27,289 nucleotides of DNA from the IMG/VR virus record IMGVR_UViG_3300047564_001896, positions 1 through 27,289 of that record. One strand, given 5' to 3'. A model generated the notes under the pieces. That model was not told where the DNA came from. It made no database searches and saw only the letters and a list, made by a program, of their open reading frames with translations. Positions 21,841 through 27,289 of the stretch are shown here, piece by piece; the first letter of the stretch is position 1; each line of letters starts with the position of its first letter. Made by a program: the position numbers and the translations under genes. The DNA comes from a virus.

Positions 21841-23069
21841 CGTATTGAACCAATTTTTAGACCACCACCTCGTTTTGGATTTGTTCTGCAAGAGTTTGCA
21901 ATTGCAAGTGATAAAACACAATCATCGTGAAACCCTGATGGGTGTCCATATCGTATCTTACCACTTGGCAGAACTTCATATTCAAAAATCTCCAATTCAT
22001 CACCGAGCGGTGGAAATAAACTCAATGAGGGTAATTCAAGATTCATATCTTCAATATCAGCCATCAGCCTTCTGATTATATTCTCTTTAGTCTGATTTGT
22101 TTGGAAAAGGGGACTTGAACGTGAATATGCTTTCTTGATTTGTTCAAACATCACATCGCCAGGTCCGTTCGTTTCTACTAACAATTCTCTGACATTGTAA
22201 TGTTTACAAATCTCAACAACCTTATCCACAATCCGTGAGTATTCCATATGTCGTTCACGCCAGATAAACAAAACCCTACCCAACTCATCTATGATTGTGA
22301 GAACTGAATAGTCTTCACGATTACCAATATCAAGTCCTCCATAGATATTAGAGTTGGGTGATTTTTGGGGCCAGGAATCGTTTGTAAGGACACTTTTCAA
22401 TCCTCTGAACACTTGTCCATCTTGGTCTTGGAAAACCCCTTCAAACTCTTGTTTATAGACATTTTCAGGCAATGACTTTCTCTGCTCTTCCAAGAAATCT
22501 TTACTTACATAAGGAGATGCTGAAGATGGGAATGTGTATGCTTTATAGTTAGAGTAATCGTTTGATTTACCCATCATAAAGTAATCATAAAAGAAATTCT
22601 TTTTCTTGGGAGTTCCTGCAATGATTACCTTTTTACCTGCTGCTGTAATTGTTGGTAGAATTGATGTCTGCCAATCTGATGTTTTGATATCTTGACATTC
22701 ATCCACTAATAAGTAATTGATACTCAAACCACGAATAGAATCTGCTCTTTCAGCTGACCTAAACCATATCTTTGAACCATTTACTAATTTGATTTCATAA
22801 TCACTTCTATTTGCAGAAGCCATTATTTGGGTCGGAGCCAAAGCATCCATAATCTGACCCATCACTTTGTTGATTTGACTATAAACCGGGCTGACCCAAA
22901 GAACCTTTGATTTTGGGTTATTGATTGCATAATAAAGTAGTAAGTTGATAAGGGTAATTGTCTTACCAACTTGCCTACCACAAACTACGGTATGATATAA
23001 TGACTCTGAAGCCAGTACACCATCAATAACCTCTTTCTGCTCTTTGTAGGGTTTGTAACCTTTTATCAT
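21837..23069 (-). CDS. terL: Terminase large subunit
   Basis: A 410-aa protein starting MIKGYKPYKEQKEVIDGVLA. The ATPase domain has Walker A at 31-37 (GRQVGKT), Walker B at 119-124 (YLLVDE) and the coupling motif AGTP at 151-154. The C-terminal nuclease has acidic residues in GGLDIGNREDYSV (Asp247), LLVETNGPGD (Glu299) and FHDDCVLSLAIAN (Asp382/383). It packages and cuts the phage DNA at the portal. The length is normal for the family. It overlaps the upstream 73-aa gene by 47 nt and is coupled to bS21 through ATGA. Confidence 0.95.
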   Translation of the reverse strand: MIKGYKPYKEQKEVIDGVLASESLYHTVVCGRQVGKTITLINLLLYYAINNPKSKVLWVSPVYSQINKVMGQIMDALAPTQIMASANRSDYEIKLVNGSKIWFRSAERADSIRGLSINYLLVDECQDIKTSDWQTSILPTITAAGKKVIIAGTPKKKNFFYDYFMMGKSNDYSNYKAYTFPSSASPYVSKDFLEEQRKSLPENVYKQEFEGVFQDQDGQVFRGLKSVLTNDSWPQKSPNSNIYGGLDIGNREDYSVLTIIDELGRVLFIWRERHMEYSRIVDKVVEICKHYNVRELLVETNGPGDVMFEQIKKAYSRSSPLFQTNQTKENIIRRLMADIEDMNLELPSLSLFPPLGDELEIFEYEVLPSGKIRYGHPSGFHDDCVLSLAIANSCRTNPKRGGGLKIGSIR

Positions 23070-23244
23070 CTTTTAGTTTCTCTAGCAAATACGGAACATC
23101 AAAATAATGATTCCTTCCGTTTTCATCTCTTACAATATGAAATGGGACTTTACCTTGTTTTTGTCTTGGCCAGAGGATTTCACCTGTATCGTTATTGATT
23201 AGACATCCATCTTCAATAACTTGATATTTGTAAAATAGTAACAT
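23023..23244 (-). CDS. Unknown 73-aa protein, first gene of the terminase unit
   Basis: The protein starts MLLFYKYQVIEDGCLINNDT and continues GEILWPRQKQGKVPFHIVRD, then a charged helix (DVPYLLEKLKDDKRLQTLQR). The first half looks like a small beta unit similar in style to NUMOD4 or HNH-leading domains (a GCLINN..GEIL core), but no nuclease follows. It is expressed from the promoter at 23264-23295 with a very short leader and runs 47 nt into the terminase gene. Function unknown. Confidence 0.6.
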   Translation of the reverse strand: MLLFYKYQVIEDGCLINNDTGEILWPRQKQGKVPFHIVRDENGRNHYFDVPYLLEKLKDDKRLQTLQRAERGY

Positions 23245-23263
23245 AGTTTTTTATTTAGTGAAA

Positions 23264-23295
23264 CAAATATACGAAATAATTTTGAATTATCCAAA
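23264..23295 (-). promoter_or_regulatory. Bacteroidota-type promoter for the terminase/bS21 unit
   Basis: The minus strand has TTTG (23295-23292), a 20-nt spacer, and TATATTTG (23271-23264), a perfect match to TTTG-N19-21-TAnnTTTG. The predicted start is about 13 nt before the ATG at 23244. Confidence 0.87.
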
Positions 23296-23304
23296 TGTTT
23301 CTAT

Positions 23305-23407
23305 AAGCCCTGGGCTTGTAAGCCTTGTAAGCTTTACTACTTGTTTGGTTTATGCTTGAACCAAAAGTTCGTTTCACTACGTTACACTCACTGTATACAA
23401 GTATACA
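23305..23407. promoter_or_regulatory. Cluster of palindromes between small and large terminase genes
   Basis: In about 100 nt there are AAGCCC-T-GGGCTT (23305-23317), overlapping GGCTT-GT-AAGCC (23313-23324), AAGCTT (23329-23334), TTTGGTT/AACCAAA (23344-23350 with 23359-23365), GAAC/GTTC (23358-23370) and the perfect palindrome TGTATAC-AA-GTATACA (23392-23407). This lies upstream of the terminase promoter and next to the small terminase gene. Candidates are repressor/activator operators, a terminase recognition (pac/cos) site, or mRNA 3' structures of the preceding unit. Confidence 0.5.
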
Positions 23408-23467
23408 TATCCTTCCTGAACATTTTGGATACAATTTTTAGTCACCATAATTAGTCAAAGGTTACTT

Positions 23468-23860
23468 TCAATTAGTATCCGTATCAAAATCAAATTTCAA
23501 AGACACCTCTGACTTGACCTCAACATTCTCCTTACCCAAGCCCAGCAGTCTGTGACGCTCCTTGAGGATATTTGACAATGTGTTCCAATCAGCATCTCTC
23601 GCTCTTGCATCCGCATACAAGGAATCAATACGCAGGAGTGCTTGAGTTAGGTTCTCATCAGCTTTCGCAGAATACTTTTCTTTGATTCTACTCCAAGCTT
23701 CAGACCATAGTTTCTCAGCCCATCTCTGACCGAATTGGTATTTGTCAGCAGTATACCTAATCCAATCGCCGTGGGTGATGTTCTTCTCAGCAATCAACAT
23801 AATACATTCCGCAAGGATTGCTTCTTTCTTATCATCGGTGCTACCCGGCTTCCTTCCCAT
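23468..23860 (-). CDS. terS: Probable terminase small subunit
   Basis: A 130-aa protein starting MGRKPGSTDDKKEAILAECI. The N-terminal half is a helix-turn-helix-like DNA-binding domain (YTADKYQFGQRWAEKLWSEA). The central helices (ALLRIDSLYADARARDADWN) resemble oligomerisation helices of small terminases. The C-terminal signature RLLGLGKENVEVKSEVSLKF is the typical ending of Bacteroidota-phage TerS proteins. It lies upstream of the large subunit but is separated from it by 220 nt of palindromic DNA, a reasonable place for the packaging site it would bind. The start overlaps the previous gene by 20 nt. Confidence 0.72.
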   Translation of the reverse strand: MGRKPGSTDDKKEAILAECIMLIAEKNITHGDWIRYTADKYQFGQRWAEKLWSEAWSRIKEKYSAKADENLTQALLRIDSLYADARARDADWNTLSNILKERHRLLGLGKENVEVKSEVSLKFDFDTDTN

Positions 23861-24302
23861 TTTTCTCTCTCTTTTTTTCTAACTTACTCAAATAAGATTC
23901 CGCGTTGATAGTATCCTTGATTACACTTGGTAATGTATGATAGTCTATCTTTACACCCCATCTATTGTATACCAACCTTGAAACTGATATACCACCTTTA
24001 TCAACTGTGGTTGTGATGTGGGCTCCTTGCATTTGAGTCCGTCTCCATTGTTTATTCTTTATATTTGCGAGTCTTCCGTAGATGGTATACACAAACTTGT
24101 CTGATAGATAATGGTCCCATTTCTCTCCTTCAAGTAATTGAGACTCAAACCAAGCCATACCTTCGGTATACCATTTTGGGTCTTCAGACATATCTTCTTC
24201 CCCACCAACATCACCCACATACTTCAAAGGAACATTATTGAAGAAATAGTCCCATAGGTCTTGACCTGAATTATGGATTAGTTGTTTCTCCGTTAGTTTC
24301 AC
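23841..24302 (-). CDS. Unknown 153-aa protein upstream of the small terminase
   Basis: The likely start is GTG 24302 (VKLTEKQLIHNSGQDLW): the frame is open up to ATG 24386, but that extension is the out-of-frame reading of the Lys/Thr-rich tail of the upstream gene. Visible features are WDYFFNNVPLKYVGDVGGEE, WYTEGMAWFESQLLEGEKWD, a basic NKQWRRTQMQG stretch, VSRLVYNRWGVKIDYHTLPS and a basic C-terminus. It is not a family I recognise. Its place directly before terS suggests an early or DNA-related role. Confidence 0.58.
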   Translation of the reverse strand: MKLTEKQLIHNSGQDLWDYFFNNVPLKYVGDVGGEEDMSEDPKWYTEGMAWFESQLLEGEKWDHYLSDKFVYTIYGRLANIKNKQWRRTQMQGAHITTTVDKGGISVSRLVYNRWGVKIDYHTLPSVIKDTINAESYLSKLEKKREKNGKEAG

Positions 24303-24669
24303 TTTGTGTAGCTTTTTTCGTAGTTTTTCTCGTAGTTTTTTTAGGTTTCTGAACCTCTTCATCAAAAATAAACAATTCATCCTCATTTTTAGTCATAGAT
24401 GAAAAGTCAATCTTTACGTTTGATTGAATTGGTAGAGGTTCAGTCAATTTCAAATACTTTTCTAAATTCCTTGTTACTTTCAAGTCAGTATCCCTGTCCA
24501 TACAAGTACACGCGTTTACATCACGTTGTTGTCCATTGAACAACTGATTATACAACTTATAGGTCAGATGTCTATTGATGCGCTGAGGAGATTTCTTCTT
24601 TTCCTCAACCCATTGGTTTACGAGTTTGTTGAATTCAAACTCATCTAATTTTGGTTCAATCTTTGCCAT
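24271..24669 (-). CDS. Unknown 132-aa protein with Lys/Thr-rich tail
   Basis: I chose ATG 24669 (MAKIEPKLDEFEFNKLVNQW); ATG 24675 is two codons upstream. A helical N-terminal half (SPQRINRHLTYKLYNQLFNG) leads to the motif VNACTCMDRDTDLKVTRNLE, with a Cys-x-Cys pair of a kind I have seen in other Bacteroidota-phage proteins. The C-terminal 30 residues are basic and of low complexity (KPKKTTRKTTKKATQSETNG), possibly a nucleic-acid-binding tail. It overlaps the genes on both sides. Function unknown. Confidence 0.62.
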   Translation of the reverse strand: MAKIEPKLDEFEFNKLVNQWVEEKKKSPQRINRHLTYKLYNQLFNGQQRDVNACTCMDRDTDLKVTRNLEKYLKLTEPLPIQSNVKIDFSSMTKNEDELFIFDEEVQKPKKTTRKTTKKATQSETNGETTNP

Positions 24670-24907
24670 TTTCAATTTTATAGATTAGGTTATCAATCAA
24701 GTAAGCAATAAGGGCGGTGGCTGCTGCCAGATAGAGATTCTGTAAAATTGCTAGCGAGACCCAAAAGCCCATACACTTTGTGCAATTTACGAACGAGAAC
24801 ATATCAGGTAGTTTATGCCACCAAATCTTTTGTTTGACCCATTGGATTGGTTGAAACCAATGTACAAACATATTCACTAATACCGCAAGTCCAAGAACTT
24901 CAATCAT
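24656..24907 (-). CDS. DUF1360-like small membrane protein
   Basis: An 83-aa protein. ATG 24907 (MIEVLGLAVLVNMFVHWF) shares an 8-nt overlap with the preceding 45-aa gene; the upstream ATG 24961 would run through that gene. There are two hydrophobic segments, residues 2-18 and about 48-76. Between them is NCTKCMGFWVSL, the C-x2-C...GFW signature of DUF1360 membrane proteins found in phages. The family function is not established. A holin-like role is possible because no other lysis gene is recognised, but nothing in the sequence proves it. Confidence 0.7.
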   Translation of the reverse strand: MIEVLGLAVLVNMFVHWFQPIQWVKQKIWWHKLPDMFSFVNCTKCMGFWVSLAILQNLYLAAATALIAYLIDNLIYKIENGKD

Positions 24908-25037
24908 TGTGTTCCTCTTTATAGTTGTCAAGGATTTTATCCAAACATTTCTTGCAAACATTCATTGCGCTAGGACCTGTGACATAATAGTCAGCCCATT
25001 GTTTGTCTTGATGACAAACCTTACATAGTAGACTCAT
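24900..25037 (-). CDS. 45-aa zinc-ribbon-like protein
   Basis: ATG 25037 to TGA 24900-24902: MSLLCKVCHQDKQWADYYVT, then GPSAMNVCKKCLDKILDNYK. Two C-x2-C knuckles (Cys5/Cys8 and Cys28/Cys31) would bind one zinc ion. It overlaps the previous gene by 17 nt and the next by 8 nt, so it fits a coupled operon. This is probably a small protein- or nucleic-acid-binding factor. Short knuckles like this occur in phage proteins that modify host transcription, but that role is speculation. Confidence 0.68.
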   Translation of the reverse strand: MSLLCKVCHQDKQWADYYVTGPSAMNVCKKCLDKILDNYKEEHND

Positions 25038-25185
25038 CTTGTAACTCTTTTAGATAATTTAGGACTTCTTTACGAATATATGATTTGATTGGGTTCTTGA
25101 ACTTTACATTATTGTAAATCCAATTCAGACCCAATCCTCCAGCGAATACGATGCTGACTAATCCTACGAAAGATAATAGTTCCAT
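25021..25185 (-). CDS. 54-aa single-pass membrane protein
   Basis: ATG 25185 to TAA 25021-25023: MELLSFVGLVSIVFAGGLGL (a hydrophobic helix, residues about 3-24), then a basic amphipathic part (NNVKFKNPIKSYIRKEVLNY) ending LQDEST plus Met. It overlaps the sigma-factor gene end by 22 nt and the next small gene by 17 nt. Its size and topology would suit a small inner-membrane phage protein, such as a holin, antiholin or superinfection factor; no specific motif decides. Confidence 0.65.
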   Translation of the reverse strand: MELLSFVGLVSIVFAGGLGLNWIYNNVKFKNPIKSYIRKEVLNYLKELQDESTM

Positions 25186-25691
25186 TGCTTTTTGACTTTT
25201 TCAATTATTTCATTTTTCACCGGAGTTATGGTATCGCTAACATACTTTCGGTTCAACCCATACTCTCTACTAATTTCTGAATATGATTTACCACCAATTA
25301 GGTGTTCAGTAGTTAGTATCTTCGTATACACATTATATGTCTTCAGCTCTTCCTTGATAAACTCTCTAATCAATTCTATTTTGTTTATCTCTTCTTCATC
25401 ATCAATTTGGGTATTCCAATCTTGGATTTCAGTTGTATTATCCAAAAACTTTCGGTACTTGTAATAGTATGGCGATGTTGATGATTTGAATTGAATTGAA
25501 GCTGATGATACAAACCAATGGTCTACTTTATTTTTATCTAATAAATCCATTTGATATTGTATTGGTTTCTCTAATAAGGAAATTGATAGGTCTTGTAATA
25601 AGTCATCAGTATTGTTGTGATGTTTACAAACAGCTCTAACCTTTTTTCTAATCGTTTCCCAATTTTGTGTAATGTATTCTTCCATATTCAT
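25164..25691 (-). CDS. ECF-like sigma-70 family factor
   Basis: A 175-aa protein starting MNMEEYITQNWETIRKKVRA. Residues 27-43 (NTDDLLQDLSISLLEKP) match sigma region 2, and 135-155 (KSYSEISREYGLNRKYVSDT) is the region 4 helix-turn-helix. A low-complexity acidic linker (QIDDEEEINK) joins them. It would redirect host RNA polymerase to phage promoters, or act as a packaging-stage regulator. It is the first gene after the paired terminators, so probably the start of the genome's expression programme. It has a strong Shine-Dalgarno site (AAGGAG at 25699-25704). Confidence 0.78.
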   Translation of the reverse strand: MNMEEYITQNWETIRKKVRAVCKHHNNTDDLLQDLSISLLEKPIQYQMDLLDKNKVDHWFVSSASIQFKSSTSPYYYKYRKFLDNTTEIQDWNTQIDDEEEINKIELIREFIKEELKTYNVYTKILTTEHLIGGKSYSEISREYGLNRKYVSDTITPVKNEIIEKVKKQWNYYLS

Positions 25692-25698
25692 TATCGTT

Positions 25699-25704
25699 CT
25701 CCTT
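25699..25704 (-). promoter_or_regulatory. Shine-Dalgarno sequence of the sigma-factor gene
   Basis: AAGGAG on the minus strand, 7 nt upstream of ATG 25691. Further upstream (about 25735-25800) I see only a weak promoter candidate, TTGGAG-N17-TATATT, which is not of the Bacteroidota type. Confidence 0.65.
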
Positions 25705-25805
25705 GGTAATAAATATGGAATAATTCGGAAAAAAGTTATTTAGATTTTACACATATAATATAGTAAGGCATTATTAGTTCTCCAACTGTAATACTTGATA
25801 TCTCA

Positions 25806-25831
25806 AACCCCACGATTCAGCCCGTGGGGTT
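25806..25831. terminator. Terminator hairpin, second of a pair
   Basis: AACCCCACG (25806-25814) and CGTGGGGTT (25823-25831) form a 9-bp stem with an 8-nt loop. On the plus strand it is followed by TTTTTAT. It would stop antisense transcription into the fibre genes and back up the minus-strand terminator beside it. Confidence 0.75.
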
Positions 25832-25849
25832 TTTTATTGCGCAAAATAA

Positions 25850-25868
25850 AACCCCCACAAGGGGGGTT
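25850..25868 (-). terminator. Terminator after the fibre/LamG unit
   Basis: On the minus strand AACCCCC (25868-25862) pairs with GGGGGTT (25856-25850), with a 5-nt loop, and TTATTTT follows. It lies 33 nt after the LamG-like stop codon and marks the end of the whole minus-strand gene series. Confidence 0.85.
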
Positions 25869-25901
25869 ATTCAATTCTCAATTAGTAAAGATAGCTAAAG
25901 A

Positions 25902-26669
25902 TTACAATCCTGTATAGTAATTTTGGAAGTATGTGTAGTTTGTTCCAACTTCGGTAGAACTCAAAGCTTTGTTATACCAAGCAAAAGCACCCATTTGTAA
26001 TTGTTGTAATTTATTTCCACGGTCACCTTGTGCTCTTCGGTGTAAGTTGATAGTAGAAGTTCCACAATTTAGGGTTGTTGAACGAGCTTTTGTTGAGATA
26101 TTTGTTGTATTCAAATAAAACTTTACATTAGTTCCATCCCAAGTCACAGTCCACATCCACCACTTATTTCTCATATCAGACCCATAAGTGTATTCGTATT
26201 CAGCTTCACCTATTTCAATAAGAATAACAGGCAATGCTTTTGTGTATGGACTTCCTATTGCGTTTACCCAAGAAAATAAATCATAGGTGTTATTGCCGGT
26301 AGAACATTCAAAGAATGGACCTGTATTTGTTGAACCAGCACTATCATATGGAGCTGTTCCCCATTGTTGTATTATACAAAATGAAAATGCGGATACTGAA
26401 GTTCCTGGAGCATATCCCGTAGAAACGTAGTTTGAATCTGGCGTCGCATTTGTATCATCCAAGAACCAATAATTTCCATTTGCGTCAGTATAATGTGTTA
26501 TACCATCGTTGTCTTCACTACTTTCAGTTCCATCATATCCATTACCACTTGTATCAGTCCACACACCTTGTTCGGTAGTTGATTCAGCTTCATAAGCAAA
26601 TTGTAAACCATCAGTCACCCCTCCGAATGACCAACCCGATGGTGCAAAAAATCCAATTGGTGTAAACAT
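25902..26669 (-). CDS. LamG / concanavalin-like virion protein
   Basis: A 255-aa protein starting MFTPIGFFAPSGWSFGGVTD. The body has the marks of a laminin-G-type beta-sandwich: WTDTSGNGYDGTESSEDNDG, FSFCIIQQWGTAPYDS, NKWWMWTVTWDGTNVKFYLN, and the closing MGAFAWYNKALSSTEVGTNY. Such domains bind carbohydrates, so it is a good candidate for a receptor-binding or virion-surface protein acting with the fibre gene just upstream (10 nt gap). It has AAGGA about 8 nt before the start and is the last gene before the paired terminators. Confidence 0.75.
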   Translation of the reverse strand: MFTPIGFFAPSGWSFGGVTDGLQFAYEAESTTEQGVWTDTSGNGYDGTESSEDNDGITHYTDANGNYWFLDDTNATPDSNYVSTGYAPGTSVSAFSFCIIQQWGTAPYDSAGSTNTGPFFECSTGNNTYDLFSWVNAIGSPYTKALPVILIEIGEAEYEYTYGSDMRNKWWMWTVTWDGTNVKFYLNTTNISTKARSTTLNCGTSTINLHRRAQGDRGNKLQQLQMGAFAWYNKALSSTEVGTNYTYFQNYYTGL

Positions 26670-26679
26670 ATACTATTCC

Positions 26680-27289
26680 TTATGAAAAGTTAGCCAAGCC
26701 CGTTGCGTATAGGTAGTTTCCATCACTTACCATAGTCACAATATCCACACCTTCTGATAAGGTTGGATAGGTTCCACCTGCGAACTTGAATGAAGTTCCG
26801 TAAGTAGAAACCAAAGAACCTGAATTGATAACCAAGGTATAAGTGGTTCCGCTCTTGATGTTAGATGGGTTTCCAATGTGAGTTGGTTGAGTAAGAGTGA
26901 GAACTGCAAAGTTTCCGTTGTTGAAATCAATTGATGATGTCTGACTTGAGATTGAAGCACTAAATACTGGCGAATATAATTGACCACTAACTAATAATTG
27001 TGGAACAACTACTTGGTCAGTTTCGGTAGTTTGTAATGAATCACCACCAATTACCACACTTCTATCGTGTAGAGCAGAACCTGTAGCACCACCAATTACA
27101 ACTGCGTTAGAACCACTAACTGAATTGAATCTACCAGCGATGATAGCCGAATCGTATAGTGCGTCAATTTTATTACTTCTACCACCAAGAATTGATGAAT
27201 AACCATTTACAGTAGTTCCAAGTGAAGAAGAAATAATGTTTGATGAACCACCAATAATTGTTGAACCTTGTGAAGAAACTCGGTTACCA
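26680..27289 (-). CDS. Tail fibre with YadA-like head repeats, C-terminal part (continues from base 1)
   Basis: This is the end of the 940-aa fibre; bases 27163-27289 duplicate the start of the window. It contains the last IIGG-type repeats (SAIIAGRFNSVSGSNAVVIG), a linker around VVVPQLLVSGQLYSPVF, and a roughly 90-residue C-terminal domain ending GLANFS before TAA at 26680-26682. The C-terminus is not a YadA membrane anchor (no 12-strand barrel segment), as expected for a phage fibre and not a true autotransporter. It may be a trimerisation cap or receptor-contact domain, but I do not recognise its family. The LamG-like gene follows after 10 nt. Confidence 0.83.
   Translation of the reverse strand, partial: GNRVSSQGSTIIGGSSNIISSSLGTTVNGYSSILGGRSNKIDALYDSAIIAGRFNSVSGSNAVVIGGATGSALHDRSVVIGGDSLQTTETDQVVVPQLLVSGQLYSPVFSASISSQTSSIDFNNGNFAVLTLTQPTHIGNPSNIKSGTTYTLVINSGSLVSTYGTSFKFAGGTYPTLSEGVDIVTMVSDGNYLYATGLANFS
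27163..27289. repeat. Terminal direct repeat, right copy (circle closure)
   Basis: Exact second copy of bases 1-127. Removing it and joining 27162 to 1 gives one uninterrupted 940-codon minus-strand fibre gene (2340 down to 1, then 27162 down to 26680; 2823 nt, a multiple of three). Codon 780 (Asp) ends at base 1 and codon 781 (Ala) is 27162-27160. Confidence 0.93.

Noticed and set aside
23380-23461. 23-codon frame (MVTKNCIQNV...) in the terminase gap
   Set aside because: Too short, covers the palindromes, has no ribosome site and is not coupled to a neighbour.
24303-24386. N-terminal extension MRMNCLFLMKRF... of the gene before terS
   Set aside because: It is the out-of-frame reading of the Lys/Thr-rich end of the upstream gene; GTG 24302 is the better start.
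1-27289. CRISPR array or DGR-type template/variable repeats
   Set aside because: No regularly spaced identical repeats with unique spacers, no reverse transcriptase, and the repeats in fibre genes encode protein repeats.

Overview
The window is a complete, circularly assembled genome of a small tailed phage. Bases 1-127 are repeated exactly at 27163-27289, so the unique circle is 27,162 bp and one fibre gene runs across the artificial junction. Every supported gene lies on the minus strand. The host is probably a member of the Bacteroidota. Three intergenic regions carry the promoter pattern TTTG-N20-TAnnTTTG typical of that phylum, and the terminase, XkdF-like protease and adaptor proteins resemble those of Bacteroidota phages. 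A tape measure protein, a gp10-like protein, a G/GT-type frameshifted chaperone and a tail-tube-like protein indicate a long-tailed siphovirus.

Reading in the direction of transcription (falling coordinates), there appear to be six units. (I) 25691-23468: an ECF-like sigma factor, two very small overlapping genes (54 aa membrane protein, 45 aa CxxC/CxxC protein), a DUF1360-like membrane protein, two unknowns and the probable small terminase. (II) 23244-21264, own promoter and terminator: an unknown, the large terminase, a ribosomal protein bS21 homologue and an unknown. (III) 21045-19572, own promoter: an AAA+ ATPase and a NUMOD/zinc-finger DNA-binding protein. (IV) 19378-18902: an HNH homing endonuclease with its own promoter, structured leader and terminator. 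(V) 18691-4626: tail chaperone with -1 frameshift, tail completion proteins, tail tip and adhesin proteins, tape measure, a large multidomain protease, scaffold, major capsid and tail tube, ending in a strong terminator. (VI) 4553 through the junction to 25902: a small structural protein, portal, head-tail adaptor, a 940-aa fibre with YadA-like repeats and a LamG-like protein, ending in paired terminators.

Tail genes precede the head genes and the portal is far from the terminase, which is not the usual siphovirus order. I recognise no DNA polymerase, primase, helicase, integrase, endolysin or clear holin, so replication is probably host-dependent and the lysis genes are unknown. The points that most deserve attention are the phage-encoded bS21 next to the terminase, in a genome where several genes carry Shine-Dalgarno sequences (unusual for Bacteroidota); the 193-nt stretch read in two frames by the tail chaperone; the 817-aa protease with several domains inserted in it; and several small overlapping genes.
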